DNA of 64,000 nucleotides, taken from positions 33,661-97,660 of the forward strand of contig JAJEBW010000014.1 in assembly GCA_022822325.1 (NCBI GenBank), read 5' to 3'. Below, piece by piece: positions 38,272 through 47,677 of the stretch. The translations under genes and the position numbers were made by a program. This DNA comes from Gemmatimonadota bacterium (lineage in GTDB: Bacteria > Gemmatimonadota > Gemmatimonadetes > Longimicrobiales > Gaopeijiaceae). The stretch's first letter is position 1. Each line of letters begins with the position of its first letter. The notes beneath the pieces were generated by a model. That model made no database searches. It was not told the DNA's origin and saw nothing but the letters and a program-made list of their open reading frames with translations.

Positions 38272-38368
38272 GGGGCGAAGAGTATACCGAAGAAACGCCG
38301 TATATGCAAGTCGAACGGGGAGCTTTCCGGACAGGGACAGGCTGCCGGAGCAGAGCATTCGGAGCGTT

Positions 38369-38440
38369 GGGAGGGGGTGCGCGCGCGCCATTGTCTCGCG
38401 GCCTCCATCCGGGCCGGCCCGCGCAGGGGCCGGAGGGCTG
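38369..38440 (-). repeat. Dispersed ~75-bp repeat, copy 2
   Basis: Inverted copy of the element at 35255-35325, upstream of imuA. On the minus strand it has the same CGGCCCCTGCGCGGGCCGG core, the GGATGGAGGCCGCGA block and the GCGCGCGCGCA end, and shares a CCGAGG-type lead-in with copy 1. With copy 1 it brackets imuA and imuB in opposite orientation. Confidence 0.75.
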
Positions 38441-38936
38441 CACCTCGGGCCAGCCGCGTAACCGATTCCGGTCGGGGTCGTTCCTGGGCGCCAACTGTGC
38501 GATCCATGCGCGGTGGCATTGATCGTGATCCGGTCACCGTGCCGATCGTCGGCGCCCGCCTGGAGGACGGTGCCCGCGTGGCCATCTGCGTGGCGCCGGC
38601 CGCTCCGGGGAGTCGAGCGCATCGGCCCGGCATTCGTCGATTGGCTGTCGGCGGATTGCTGTTCGCCCGGCAAGCATTGCCGAAGGACTGACAATTGTCT
38701 TTGACAACGGCGTCATCGTTCCGCTTGTCCAGGGCGGAGGAGGGCGGTTACGTTGCTGTTTCACTCACCAGCATCGACCGTCCGACAGAACGGAGGGATT
38801 CGGACATCGTGACTCAACCCGGGCTCAAGTTCTGCCAAAACGCTGGAAGCGCTTCGCGTATCGTGCGGCGGCGGCAGGACTATCCGTCGCATGTTCATAT
38901 CGACTGGGGACCCAGAAGGGGAGATTGGTACATACA
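38441..38936. other. Non-coding stretch with a palindrome and possible promoter
   Basis: 496 bases with no supported gene. GACAATTGTC at 38690-38699 is a perfect 10-bp palindrome, directly followed by TTGACA at 38701-38706, a good -35 match facing right. No clear -10 follows at normal spacing. The first 200 bases repeat the loose GC-rich character of the other gaps. Confidence 0.4.
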
Positions 38937-39770
38937 ATGAACAGAATTCCCGGATCCGTCACACTCGTTGCGCTGGCCTTGGCAGTTCCGCTCCAGGCGC
39001 AGGACCGCATGCGGATGACGGAGCGCGAGGCTGTCGCGGTTCTGAGGGACGACCGGACAACGCCGGAACGCGACCGAGCCATTGCTCTGGCGCTCCAACT
39101 CGGTCCCCGTGCCGGATCCGAGTTGCGGTTGGCGATCATCAATGCGGCCTGGGCCGAGATTCGCGGCGAGACGAACCGGCCCCGCGGTTTGGAAGCCAAA
39201 TTCCAGTACATGACGGCGGTAGCGCAGTTGCAGGATCCCCGAGCGATACCGTTCCTGATTGAGGTGCTGCCGAACGGCCTCAACGCGTCCAACGCCCTGG
39301 CGGATCTCGGCTCCGTAGCGTTTGCGGCCGTGATGGAGGCGGCAAAGGAGTTTGACAACGGCACGCCCCTGTACAGGAATGTCCGCCGAGCGGGAGGAGC
39401 CCTGACGGCATTGCGGTTTATGCTGGAGGACGGATCATTGTCGCCGCAACAACTCGCCCGGGTCCGCGAACTCGTGGGCAACCTGCTTGCCGAGCCGCAG
39501 TATCCTTTGGTCGCGAGACCGGCCCTCGTGCTGGCTGTTGCGCTTGGTGATTCGGAAGTGCGACGATTCGTGGAGGCCATCGCAACTGATCGGGTTGCCG
39601 CGGCGGCGCATCTGTCGCCGTTTTCGCTGTCGGACGGTACGACGCGGAACAGATACTACGAAGCGGATGTGGCAAGAATCCAAACCGTGGCCCGCCAGCT
39701 CCTGGCTGGAGTTTCAGTTCCTCCGCTTCGTCGGCCATTCCCGCCGGGCCGGGATCCGTCCGTCGGTTGA
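38937..39770 (+). CDS. Secreted HEAT-like helical protein
   Basis: A 277-residue protein with a Sec signal (SVTLVALALAVPLQAQ). The rest is all-helical with HEAT-like periodicity (DPRAIPFLIEVLPNGLNASN, ALADLGSVAFAAVMEAAKEF). There are no catalytic motifs. ATG 38937 is favoured by the signal; a TTG four codons earlier is also open. Likely a periplasmic binding scaffold; family unknown. Confidence 0.7.
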   Translation: MNRIPGSVTLVALALAVPLQAQDRMRMTEREAVAVLRDDRTTPERDRAIALALQLGPRAGSELRLAIINAAWAEIRGETNRPRGLEAKFQYMTAVAQLQDPRAIPFLIEVLPNGLNASNALADLGSVAFAAVMEAAKEFDNGTPLYRNVRRAGGALTALRFMLEDGSLSPQQLARVRELVGNLLAEPQYPLVARPALVLAVALGDSEVRRFVEAIATDRVAAAAHLSPFSLSDGTTRNRYYEADVARIQTVARQLLAGVSVPPLRRPFPPGRDPSVG

Positions 39771-39928
39771 GTCCTGCTTCCTCGACGCTCTCCCTCTTGG
39801 AGACTGGACGACGCTCCGAATTGGCGTTCGCGCAGAGGGACTGCCAAATTGGAATGACGGCCTCGTCCCGTGCGTCAGGGCGAAAGTCCCCGAACTCCCG
39901 CAGACCCGCAGACAAGGATCCGAAAGCC

Positions 39929-40492
39929 ATGCCAACCCAGACTCTTCCAGCCCGGATTCCGTCACATCCGTCTTTTCCCGTCCAGCTCCTCCTGGTCGGT
40001 GCGCTCTTCCTCTCTTCCGGCTGCTCGATGGTGCTGGTCAACGGGCCGCCCGACCATATCCCGGAAAACCAACCGATTCCCGCGGCCGCGTGCACCGTCG
40101 AGCGAACCTTCCCCTTCCTGGACGCGGTTGGAGCGGGCGCCTTCGCGCTGACGGCGCTGACGAGCGACGACGGAAACCATGTGCGGTTCGGTGCGGTGCT
40201 CGGCGCCGGGCTGGGGTTCTCGGCGTACACCGGATTCAACCGGGTGGGGGCGTGCCGAGACCGCGTGCTGGGCGATTTTTCGCGCGAGCTTCAGGGACAG
40301 CTTTCCGGTCGTGCCGGAGTCTTGCCCATCGGCGGGACCTTGCCCATCGGGACGTTGCCGATCACGGCGTTTTCCAGCGACGGAACCTTGTCCACCGGTC
40401 GCATTTGGCCAACGGAAGCCGCGCCCGCCCCCTGGACCGGGCCGCGAATCCCCCGCTCGCGCCTGTGGACTTCGACCTCCGGCAGCCGCTGA
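39929..40492 (+). CDS. Small lipoprotein with repeat-derived C-terminus
   Basis: A 187-residue protein whose signal (VQLLLVGALFLSSGC) ends in the lipobox SSGC. Residues about 35-110 contain two Cys and two hydrophobic Gly/Ala helices (AVGAGAFALTALT, FGAVLGAGLGFSAYTGF), which could be a small membrane-inserted hairpin. The C-terminal 70 residues are encoded by degenerate tandem repeats near 40310-40400 (GGTLPIGTLPITAFSSDG) and look unconserved. The true functional end may be earlier. It ends 27 bases before the FAD-linked oxidase. Confidence 0.6.
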   Translation: MPTQTLPARIPSHPSFPVQLLLVGALFLSSGCSMVLVNGPPDHIPENQPIPAAACTVERTFPFLDAVGAGAFALTALTSDDGNHVRFGAVLGAGLGFSAYTGFNRVGACRDRVLGDFSRELQGQLSGRAGVLPIGGTLPIGTLPITAFSSDGTLSTGRIWPTEAAPAPWTGPRIPRSRLWTSTSGSR

Positions 40493-40519
40493 CCACGGCA
40501 ATCGGCGACGCGCTCAACG

Positions 40520-41908
40520 ATGACCGGCAACCCCTCCCGGATCCGGCCGGGGCTCCACGCATCGTTGCGCGACCATTTCGGCGACCGCTACTCCACCGCC
40601 GCCGCCGTCCGCGACCATCACGGCAAGGACGATTCGCACCACCCCGCGATTCCGCCCGACGGCGTGGTCTTCGCCCATTCCACCGAGGACGTCGCCTTCA
40701 CGGTGCGGAGTTGCGCCCGCCACGCCACGCCGGTCATCCCCTTCGGCGCCGGAAGCTCGATCGAGGGACATGTGCAGGCGGTGCGCGGCGGAATTTCGAT
40801 CGACATGAGCGGGATGAACCGGGTGCTGGCCATCCGCCCCGAGGACCTGGACGCAACGGTCGAAGCGGGGGTAACGCGGATGCGCCTCGAGGGCGAATTG
40901 AGGGGGACGGGGCTCTTCTTTCCGGTCGATCCGGGGGCCGACGCGACGCTGGGGGGAATGGCGGCCACCGCCGCATCGGGGACGACGACCGTACGATACG
41001 GCGCCATGCGCGACAACGTGATCTCGCTCACGGCCGTGCTGGCGAACGGAGAAGTTGTGCGGACCGGCGGCCGGGCGAGAAAGTCGTCGGCCGGGTACGA
41101 TCTGACCAATCTCCTGGTCGGGTCGGAGGGAACGCTGGGGGTGATCACCGAGCTCACCGTGCGGCTGCATCCGGTGCCCGAGGCGATGGCGGCCGCCGTG
41201 TGCGCCTTCCCGGGCATGGAGGAAGCCGTGCGCTCGGTGGTGGAGGCCGTGCAACTGGGAATTCCGGTCGCCCGCGCGGAGCTGCTCGACGCGACGGCCA
41301 TGCGGGCGGTCAACGGCCATTCGGGATTCGCCTGCGTGGAGTCGCCCACCCTCTTCTTCGAGTTCCATGGTTCGGAGGAAGAGGTGCGGAGCCACGGCGC
41401 GCTCATCGAGGAGATCAGCCGCGGCCTGGGAGGCACCGCCTTTGCATACGCGCGCAGGCAGCGCGAACGCGCCAGACTGTGGAAGGCCCGCCACGACGCC
41501 TACCCCGCGCTCCTGGGGCTGCGGCCCGGTTGCCACGGCCTGACCACCGATGTCTGCGTTCCCGTCTCGCGCCTGGCCCGCTGCATCGCCGAGAGCGAAG
41601 AGGACATGAAGACGGCCTCGATGCCCTGGGGCGTCGTGGGTCATGTGGGCGACGGCAACTTCCACGCGGTCTTCATCATCGATCCGAACAGCGAAACGGA
41701 GCTGGCCGAGGCCGAAGCGATCAACGAACGAATTGTGCGGCGCGCGCTCGCCATGGAGGGCACCTGCACGGGGGAACATGGGGTGGGGATGGGGAAGATG
41801 CGCTACCTGCGGGACGAATTCGGCGCGGCGGGCCTAGCGGCGATGCGGGCGGTAAAGGCGGCGCTCGACCCGCAGGGAATCATGAATCCGGGGAAGGTGG
41901 TGGGGTAG
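40520..41908 (+). CDS. FAD-linked oxidase, D-lactate/glycolate dehydrogenase-like
   Basis: A 462-residue VAO-family flavoprotein. FAD-binding PP loop: VIPFGAGSSIEGH; second part: DPGADATLGGMAATAASGTT; C-terminal cap and substrate end: VGHVGDGNFHAVF and GTCTGEHGVGMGK with the conserved His residues, then the usual DPQGIMNPGKV tail. It oxidises a 2-hydroxy acid, most likely D-lactate or a related acid, passing electrons to quinone or cytochrome. No iron-sulfur partner gene is adjacent. Convergent with the restriction gene, with three bases between the stops. Confidence 0.9.
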   Translation: MTGNPSRIRPGLHASLRDHFGDRYSTAAAVRDHHGKDDSHHPAIPPDGVVFAHSTEDVAFTVRSCARHATPVIPFGAGSSIEGHVQAVRGGISIDMSGMNRVLAIRPEDLDATVEAGVTRMRLEGELRGTGLFFPVDPGADATLGGMAATAASGTTTVRYGAMRDNVISLTAVLANGEVVRTGGRARKSSAGYDLTNLLVGSEGTLGVITELTVRLHPVPEAMAAAVCAFPGMEEAVRSVVEAVQLGIPVARAELLDATAMRAVNGHSGFACVESPTLFFEFHGSEEEVRSHGALIEEISRGLGGTAFAYARRQRERARLWKARHDAYPALLGLRPGCHGLTTDVCVPVSRLARCIAESEEDMKTASMPWGVVGHVGDGNFHAVFIIDPNSETELAEAEAINERIVRRALAMEGTCTGEHGVGMGKMRYLRDEFGAAGLAAMRAVKAALDPQGIMNPGKVVG

Positions 41909-41911
41909 CGG

Positions 41912-42469
41912 CTACCAATTGCTGATGATGCCATGGACATCGGCGAGGCGGCCACCGCACTGATCAAGCCAACCAGGGGGTGTAGCGGCTCGGACAGACA
42001 ACCAGAACGTGTCACTCCCTGCCGCACCTTTGTGCTGAGGTGTCACTCCGATGACATGCCGGAGCAGTGTTTCCTTGGAGATCGCCCAACACTGAGCGTC
42101 GAACGGTGAGATGCCAAGACAGATGGCGTACTCGTAGTTCTGGTCACGCAACTGCTGGAACTTGAAGACGCCCGACTTCCAGAGTGTGGAAAACTTGATC
42201 TCGACTCGTTTGCCGGCGATTACTCGATCAGCTTCGGAGTCTCCGCTTTTGGTAACGTCAAACCCCTTCGCGGCACACCACCCTGCGACTAACTGTTCTC
42301 CGATCTTGCCGACCTGTCTGGATGGTCGGGTCTTGATCCACTTGAAGGGACTATCAGACCACGGGTCAGCTTCGGCGCTCTTCATGTAGTCGTCGCGGAG
42401 GGTGCCCGCGATCGACGCCAGCAAACCGACCTCCGAGTCCCTTATCGGGCCCCTCGGTTCCGTGGTCAT
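41912..42469 (-). CDS. Type II restriction endonuclease (PD-(D/E)XK)
   Basis: A 185-residue protein. The conserved core is E58 in KIGEQLVAGW, D81 in SEADRVIAG and E90-I-K92 in KRVEIKFS, a compact PD-(D/E)XK nuclease. Its start overlaps the stop of the DPPF-type methylase (42466-42469, ATGA), so both are made from one transcript. No named enzyme recognised; recognition site unknown. Codon use and base content are less GC-rich than the flanking oxidase and permease genes, pointing to recent gain. Confidence 0.8.
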   Translation of the reverse strand: MTTEPRGPIRDSEVGLLASIAGTLRDDYMKSAEADPWSDSPFKWIKTRPSRQVGKIGEQLVAGWCAAKGFDVTKSGDSEADRVIAGKRVEIKFSTLWKSGVFKFQQLRDQNYEYAICLGISPFDAQCWAISKETLLRHVIGVTPQHKGAAGSDTFWLSVRAATPPGWLDQCGGRLADVHGIISNW

Positions 42470-43359
42470 TGCCTTGCTCCGAACAGGTCGTGTTGGCCAC
42501 GTGGCTCTTGGAGACCGGAGGGATCGAATCCTTCCCAGCGAACTTCGCTTACGTCCGCAAACCGCCTCGCCATGACCTCCAGCGCCTCGGGGTTGTTGTC
42601 CACCAAGATAAATCGGCGTCCGAGTTCGTGGGCGGCCATGCCGGTTGTGCCGCTTCCCGCGAAAAAATCCAGAACCACGTCATCGGGCCGTGAAGATGCC
42701 GTAACGATGCGCCGGAGAATGCCCAGGGGCTTCTGCGTGGGGTACCCCGTTCGCTCGGCTCCGTTGGTCGGAACGATCGTGTGCCACCAAGTGTCGGTCG
42801 GAAGTTTGCCGCGGGCGGCCTTGTCGGGTCCAACCAAGCCGGGGGCCATGTAGGGGATGCGCTCAATCTCGTCCACATTGAAGACGTAGTTGCCCACATC
42901 CTTGACGTAAAAGAGGATGTTGTCGTGCTTTGCGGGCCATCGCGTCTTTGGTCTTGCTCCGTAGTCGTAGGCCCAGATGATCTCGTTCAGGAGATTCTCC
43001 GGGCCGAACAGGTCATCCAGCAGAAACCGGCAGCGGTGAACTTCCCGGTAGTCGACGTGCAGGTAGAGCGATCCATGCGGGGCCAGAATCCTGTAGGCCT
43101 CGCGCAGCCTCGGCTCCAGGAAGGCCGGGTAATCGTCGAACCTGTCCTGGAAGCGTTTGGTGCCAAGCGTGGAGGTCTTGTAGCGAGTTCCCTGAAAACC
43201 GGTTCGGTCTCCGTTCCTGGACCGTGTCGTCCTGATGCGAGTGCGGCTCTGCGTTCTTCCGGTATTGAACGGAGGATCGACGTAGATAAGGTCGACCAAC
43301 CCATCTGGAAGACTGCGAAGCACTTCGAGGTTGTCGCCAAGCACGATCTGGTTCACCAA
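42466..43359 (-). CDS. DNA methyltransferase, beta class (DPPF)
   Basis: A 297-residue amino-methyltransferase. The catalytic motif IV DPPF is at 28-31 (VDLIYVDPPFNTG) and the AdoMet motif LDFFAGSGTTGMAA comes after residue 220, the order of class beta enzymes. YPTQKP precedes it. It methylates adenine N6 or cytosine N4. It is the modification partner of the nuclease whose start overlaps its stop. The unusual Arg/Thr-rich block GRTQSRTRIRTTRSRNGDR directly follows DPPF. Confidence 0.88.
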   Translation of the reverse strand: MVNQIVLGDNLEVLRSLPDGLVDLIYVDPPFNTGRTQSRTRIRTTRSRNGDRTGFQGTRYKTSTLGTKRFQDRFDDYPAFLEPRLREAYRILAPHGSLYLHVDYREVHRCRFLLDDLFGPENLLNEIIWAYDYGARPKTRWPAKHDNILFYVKDVGNYVFNVDEIERIPYMAPGLVGPDKAARGKLPTDTWWHTIVPTNGAERTGYPTQKPLGILRRIVTASSRPDDVVLDFFAGSGTTGMAAHELGRRFILVDNNPEALEVMARRFADVSEVRWEGFDPSGLQEPRGQHDLFGARQ

Positions 43360-43514
43360 CTGCTCCTGTAGTAGGTTCCGTGTTCAGCCCTTCATCGGGT
43401 AATGGATGTTCCGCGACGATTGACGGCAGCCAACGGTCTTCCGACGGCAGCGACGCCATGTCATCAATATAGGCGGTAGTCATCTGACACGCTGGCGCGC
43501 CATCCCCCCTTCTC

Positions 43515-44951
43515 TCAATCCGCCCCCCGAACCCGCCCCAGTCCGGCCCCCGCCCCCGCGCCCACGATCACCAGAAGGCCGCCCAGGACGATCAGCGGAA
43601 CCGTAGCGCGGCGCGTGGCGTCGCCCGCCTTCTCTTCCTCGAGGCGAAACTTCGGCAGGTGGGGAATCACGCTGGCGCTCAACTGCTCGCCGGCGAGGAT
43701 CGGAGGCACGAAGAACTGGCGCCACTCTTCGACGAAGGCCTTTGCCTGAGACTGGAAGCTGGCGAAGCGCGCGTCTCCCGTTCCCGCTGCGTCGATGAGA
43801 ACCTCCTGGGCCAGGAGCGCCGGCGAGAGGAAGCGGTAGCGGCGCACCAGCGCGATCTGTTCGGCGCGGCGCGCGTCGTGTTCGCCCGTTACCTCCTCCA
43901 AACGGCTGTTGACGGCGTCGGTGGCGGCCCATATGAGCGCGCCCATTTGGGGTTGTTCGTCGGCCACCACGCCCTCGGCCATCTCGGGGTGGTCCTCCAG
44001 ATAGCGGGCGAGGAGTTCGCTACGCTGGTTCACGACTTCGTTCGAGGCCTCGCGCTGGGCGGTGATCATCTGAACCCGAGATGGCAGCGGGTGCAGCAGA
44101 CCGGCCGCAATGTTGATGGAGGCGGGCAGCACAACCACCAGGACCAGCCACGCGCCCACCAGAACCGTGGCGTTCCATGCGGACGAGCGCTTCAGGCTGT
44201 TGACCCAGGCCGCGAGCGCAAACCAGAAGATTGTGTATGCGACGACGGTCGCGCACCAGAGCAACACCCTTCCGGGCGAGGCGAAGCCACCTGTGGCCAG
44301 TGCCCCGGCCAGCGAAATCGCCAGCGCCATTCCCGCAACCAGAGACAGACGGAACGCCAGCTTGGCCGCCACGATGCCGCGAACCGAGACGGGTTGCGAG
44401 AGGGTCAGCGCCAGCGTCCCCTGTTCGCGTTCCTCCGAGAGGACGTTGAAGCTCAGCGCCAGAACCAGAAGCGGAAGGAGATGGACGACGACGAAGGCCA
44501 GGTCAAAGCGCCCCACCATCAGGTTGAGCGGATTTTCGACCTCGCCGTTCTGCTGGAAGGACGACGACTCGTTGGTGTAGATGTGCACGTCGTAGTAGTA
44601 CGGCAGGAGGTCGCTCTGTCCGACTGCCAGCGCCGTGAGCGGACCCGGGTCCAACACTGCGGTGTGGCTCGCGCTGGGCCCTCCCAGCACATAGGGCGAG
44701 CGGGGATCGGCGAAGGGAGAAATCGGTTCGCCGCCATTTGCGATGTCGATCAACTCGCTCTCGATGGCGTCGGCCCGCTCGGTGTTTCCGGCCTGAACGG
44801 CCTCGACGGTGCGCTCCAGAAAGCGGGTCCAGACCACGCCGTTGACCAGGGCGTAAACCAGGAGGAGGGCGAAGAGCCCGAGCGCGATCCGCAGCGCCCG
44901 GTCGGCCATGAGCAGACGCCATTCGTTTCGGAGGACGGTGCGCCAGATCAT
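43515..44951 (-). CDS. ABC-2 type permease (DUF3526-like), second of two
   Basis: A 478-residue membrane protein starting at ATG 44951, two bases after the stop of the upstream permease. N-terminal TM helix, then a large periplasmic domain (to about 175), five central helices (VVVHLLPLLVLALSFNVLS, SLVAGMALAISLAGALATG), another extracytoplasmic domain and a C-terminal TM helix. EEREQGTLALTLSQPVSVRG is the hallmark of ABC-2 exporters. It pairs with the upstream permease and the ATPase at 46479. Substrate unknown. Confidence 0.82.
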   Translation of the reverse strand: MIWRTVLRNEWRLLMADRALRIALGLFALLLVYALVNGVVWTRFLERTVEAVQAGNTERADAIESELIDIANGGEPISPFADPRSPYVLGGPSASHTAVLDPGPLTALAVGQSDLLPYYYDVHIYTNESSSFQQNGEVENPLNLMVGRFDLAFVVVHLLPLLVLALSFNVLSEEREQGTLALTLSQPVSVRGIVAAKLAFRLSLVAGMALAISLAGALATGGFASPGRVLLWCATVVAYTIFWFALAAWVNSLKRSSAWNATVLVGAWLVLVVVLPASINIAAGLLHPLPSRVQMITAQREASNEVVNQRSELLARYLEDHPEMAEGVVADEQPQMGALIWAATDAVNSRLEEVTGEHDARRAEQIALVRRYRFLSPALLAQEVLIDAAGTGDARFASFQSQAKAFVEEWRQFFVPPILAGEQLSASVIPHLPKFRLEEEKAGDATRRATVPLIVLGGLLVIVGAGAGAGLGRVRGAD

Positions 44952-44952
44952 C

Positions 44953-46365
44953 CTAACCCACCTCCGCGCGCCGAACCCGCGCCGCCGCCGCAAGGATCGT
45001 TCCCACCAGCCACCCACCCAGAACCAGGAGCGACAGAGCTCGGTTGCCCAGCACCCAGCCCAGCGTCGGAGCGGCGTAGCTCAGCGGCGGCGTCGCTTCC
45101 CAGAGCTCCCGGCCCGCCGTGTAGCTGAAGTCTCCGCTGGGCGAGTTCGCGGCCATGTCGCCATTCATCCGTCGCATCACATCCCGCCGGTACTCCTCGG
45201 CGGCGGTCGCAAAGTGCCGGTGCTGCTCGACGTCGGTTCCCGCCAACGCCATGGAGAGCGTGCGCACCGCAAGCAGGGGCGCAATCACCGCGAGCGCTTC
45301 ATGCACGGCCCCCTGGCGCTCGAAGGCGTCCCACAGCGCGCCGTAGTTGCGATCGAAAATCCGGTTGCCGAACTCCTCGCTCTCCTGCAGGTAGACCCCC
45401 ACATCGTTGACCGGCAGCTCGTCCACGCTTTCCACACCGTACTCCCGCAGCAGGCGCTCGGTCGACGCGGCCCGGTCCGGGGGGAGAATGTCCTCCACGC
45501 CGGTAGCCATCTCGCGTTCCACGGTGCGCGCGAACTCGAAGGCGGAGGGGGTCGGATGAAGCCACTTCGAGAGATCGACCGCGACTCGGGGCGCCACCAG
45601 GCCGTTCACAACCCAGACGGCCAGAAGAACCACCAGCGCGGTGCGCCCCGAACGGGCCCAGGCCGAGACAGCCAGGGAAAGCGCCAGAAAAGCGCCGAAG
45701 TAGCCCAGATAGACGACTGCCAGAACCGTGCCCCGGGCGAAGGGAGACGCCGCCGGACCGGGACTTCCGACCACAAGCGCCGCCGCTCCCACCGCGGCTG
45801 CCGGCACCAGCAGGAGAGCCAGCGCCCCGGAGATGCCCAGCGCCTTCCCCCAGGCCAGCTCGCGCCGCCCGACTCCGGTGGCCAGCAGTTGCCGCAGCGT
45901 ACCGTTCTCGCGTTCGCCGGCCAGTGCGCCGAAGGTCAGCAGAATGATGAGCAGAGGGACCAGGTGCTGCAGAACCTGGGCTGCCGTCAGCGCTCCGATG
46001 CGTTGTGCGGCGGTCGCATCCTGGGCCGGGCGCAGAAGGAAGTCGTTCTGCCGGTGGGCCTCGAGCCAAACCGACGTTCCGGTATAGGGATCCACCCCTT
46101 CGTCGACGAAGGAGAGCGCCAGCCGCGGCTTGAAGACGTAAACCCCGTAGTGCGCCGCCGAGTGAGGATTCTTCTCGCCCTGCGATTCCCAGTGATCCCG
46201 GGCGGTGGCCTGTGCCGCCGCGCGCTCCTGTTGCGCCTGCCGCGCCTGAACCCAGCCATGTCCGAGCGAAACCAGCAGCAGCGCTCCCACCAGCAGCGAG
46301 CACCAGCGAAAACGGCCGTCTCGGACCAGGTCGGAGAACTCCTTGCGTATGATGTGCCTTGTCAT
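44953..46365 (-). CDS. ABC-2 type permease (DUF3526-like), first of two
   Basis: A 470-residue paralogue-like permease with the same plan as its neighbour: TM helix (WCSLLVGALLLVSLGHG), large external domain, then AGERENGTLRQLLATGVGRR before the central helices. The ATG at 46365 has AGGAGG seven bases upstream. It ends one base before the second permease, so the three-gene exporter (46479, 44953, 43515) is an operon interrupted only by a repeat array upstream of this gene. Confidence 0.85.
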   Translation of the reverse strand: MTRHIIRKEFSDLVRDGRFRWCSLLVGALLLVSLGHGWVQARQAQQERAAAQATARDHWESQGEKNPHSAAHYGVYVFKPRLALSFVDEGVDPYTGTSVWLEAHRQNDFLLRPAQDATAAQRIGALTAAQVLQHLVPLLIILLTFGALAGERENGTLRQLLATGVGRRELAWGKALGISGALALLLVPAAAVGAAALVVGSPGPAASPFARGTVLAVVYLGYFGAFLALSLAVSAWARSGRTALVVLLAVWVVNGLVAPRVAVDLSKWLHPTPSAFEFARTVEREMATGVEDILPPDRAASTERLLREYGVESVDELPVNDVGVYLQESEEFGNRIFDRNYGALWDAFERQGAVHEALAVIAPLLAVRTLSMALAGTDVEQHRHFATAAEEYRRDVMRRMNGDMAANSPSGDFSYTAGRELWEATPPLSYAAPTLGWVLGNRALSLLVLGGWLVGTILAAAARVRRAEVG

Positions 46366-46369
46366 GATT

Positions 46370-46478
46370 CCTCCTGATTGTGCGGTTGTCGATTGCGCGG
46401 ACTGTCCGTCGTTTGCGTTTGCGGACTCTGCGGTCGCGCGGTTCGTCGGTCGTGCGTTTGCCGGTTGCGCAGTCGTCG
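46370..46478. repeat. Degenerate repeat array inside the ABC exporter operon
   Basis: About 109 bases of loosely repeated 10-14 base units such as GTGCGTTTGCCGGTTGCGC and GTTTGCGTTTGCGGACTCTG fill the gap between the ATPase and first permease genes. On the minus strand it would encode an Ala/Thr/Asn-rich string. The ABC operon must be read through it. Confidence 0.55.
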
Positions 46479-47219
46479 TCAGTCGTGCATGTGCTCCAGG
46501 TAGATCCGTTCCAGATCCGCGTGTCCGATCTCGTCGGTGCTCATCTCGGTGACCAGGCGCCCGTAGCGCATGATTCCCACGCGCGTACCCGTCTCCTTGG
46601 CGCGAAAGAGGTCGTGGGTCGCCATGAGGACCGCGACGTCGCGCTTTCGCAACCGCTCGATCAGCCCGGAGAACTCGTTCGAGGCCTTGGGGTCGAGACC
46701 GGATGTCGGTTCGTCGAGCAGGAGGGCGTCGGCTTCCTTGGCAATGGAGATCGCGATGCCGATCTTCTGCCGCATTCCCTTGGAGTAGCCCGAGACCCGG
46801 CGGTCGACGGCGTCGCGCTCCAGCCCCGCTTCGACCAGAATCTCGGCGAGTCGTTCCCGTCCGGGCGATCCCTTCCCCCCCAACGCGGTGAAGTACTCCA
46901 GATTCTCCAGGCCGCTCAGGTTGCGGTACAGCATGACCTGCTCGGGGATGTAGGCGATCCGCTCCTTCGTCTCGCGGTCGTGGGTGGACACGTCCAGACC
47001 GGCGATCAAAGCCCGCCCGGCCGTGGGCGCCGCGAATCCCAGAAAGAGGTTGATGGTGGTGGTCTTGCCCGCTCCATTTGGACCGAGAAGGCAATAGACC
47101 TCGCCGGGTTCGATGGCAAGATCAAGGGAATCAAGGGCTTGCGTGGATCCGTAACGCTTGCTCAGGCCGCGGGCCTCAAGAAGGGGCGCGCGCCCGTTGG
47201 GGGATTCGGGAATCTGCAT
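46479..47219 (-). CDS. ABC transporter ATPase (exporter)
   Basis: A 246-residue ATPase. Walker A GPNGAGKTT, signature SGYSKGMRQKIGIAISIA, Walker B ALLLDEPTSGLDPKA and H-loop ATHDLFRA. ATG 47219 has GGAG six bases upstream and begins MQIPESPNGRAP; an in-frame ATG at 47255 is also possible. Partner of the two DUF3526-like permeases downstream. The whole set may export a substrate across the inner membrane, or act on the envelope as in nosFY-type systems. Confidence 0.9.
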   Translation of the reverse strand: MQIPESPNGRAPLLEARGLSKRYGSTQALDSLDLAIEPGEVYCLLGPNGAGKTTTINLFLGFAAPTAGRALIAGLDVSTHDRETKERIAYIPEQVMLYRNLSGLENLEYFTALGGKGSPGRERLAEILVEAGLERDAVDRRVSGYSKGMRQKIGIAISIAKEADALLLDEPTSGLDPKASNEFSGLIERLRKRDVAVLMATHDLFRAKETGTRVGIMRYGRLVTEMSTDEIGHADLERIYLEHMHD

Positions 47220-47359
47220 GGGTCTCCATTTCTCTCGTGTCTGGGTGCGCCGCATGGGGATTGCACCCCGAGTGGGCGGCGTGTCCGGTGCCGTAGCCGG
47301 GTGGCGAATGACGGTACCGGGGCGTCCGGCCGAAGCCGGGTGGGCGACCGACGGGGTCG

Positions 47360-47677
47360 CTACGGAGAGATGGAGGGGGGAGGGGCGCGGCTCTGGCGGG
47401 GCGTGCGGTGGGCGACGGAGGGGGCGACCCGATGCCCGGGAAGACCGGGGGCCTGCAGGGCGCCTGGACCGACGACAAATAGCGCCGTTGCGTTCGGCGC
47501 CGGCGTGCCGTGATGAGCGATCATGCAGACGGCGCACGGGCCCGCGAGATCCGAGTCGGTGTGCTCGTGCGAGCCCTCGATGGCGGCGGCCAGGAGCAGC
47601 GAAAGGGCGAAGGCCAGGGTGGGCACGGCGCACATGTGGCCCGACGATCTCCGAAGACCGACCAAGTGGACCATCAT
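47360..47677 (-). CDS. DUF2946-like small exported protein
   Basis: A 105-residue protein begun at tandem ATGs 47677/47674 after GGGAGAGAG. An N-terminal hydrophobic segment (VPTLAFALSLLLAAAIEGSH) is followed by HEHTDSD...CAVCMIAHH, a His/Cys cluster typical of DUF2946-type proteins and suited to binding a metal such as copper. It is followed by the ABC exporter operon, 140 bases on, which hints that the exporter deals with metal or a metal-linked process; this is speculative. The C-terminus is Arg/Pro/Ser-rich. Confidence 0.6.
   Translation of the reverse strand: MMVHLVGLRRSSGHMCAVPTLAFALSLLLAAAIEGSHEHTDSDLAGPCAVCMIAHHGTPAPNATALFVVGPGALQAPGLPGHRVAPSVAHRTPRQSRAPPPSISP

Noticed and set aside
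31148..38300. E. coli-type LexA box (CTG-N10-CAG) upstream of imuA or dnaE2
   Set aside because: No match; only the GTTC-N7-GTTC-like direct repeats were found.
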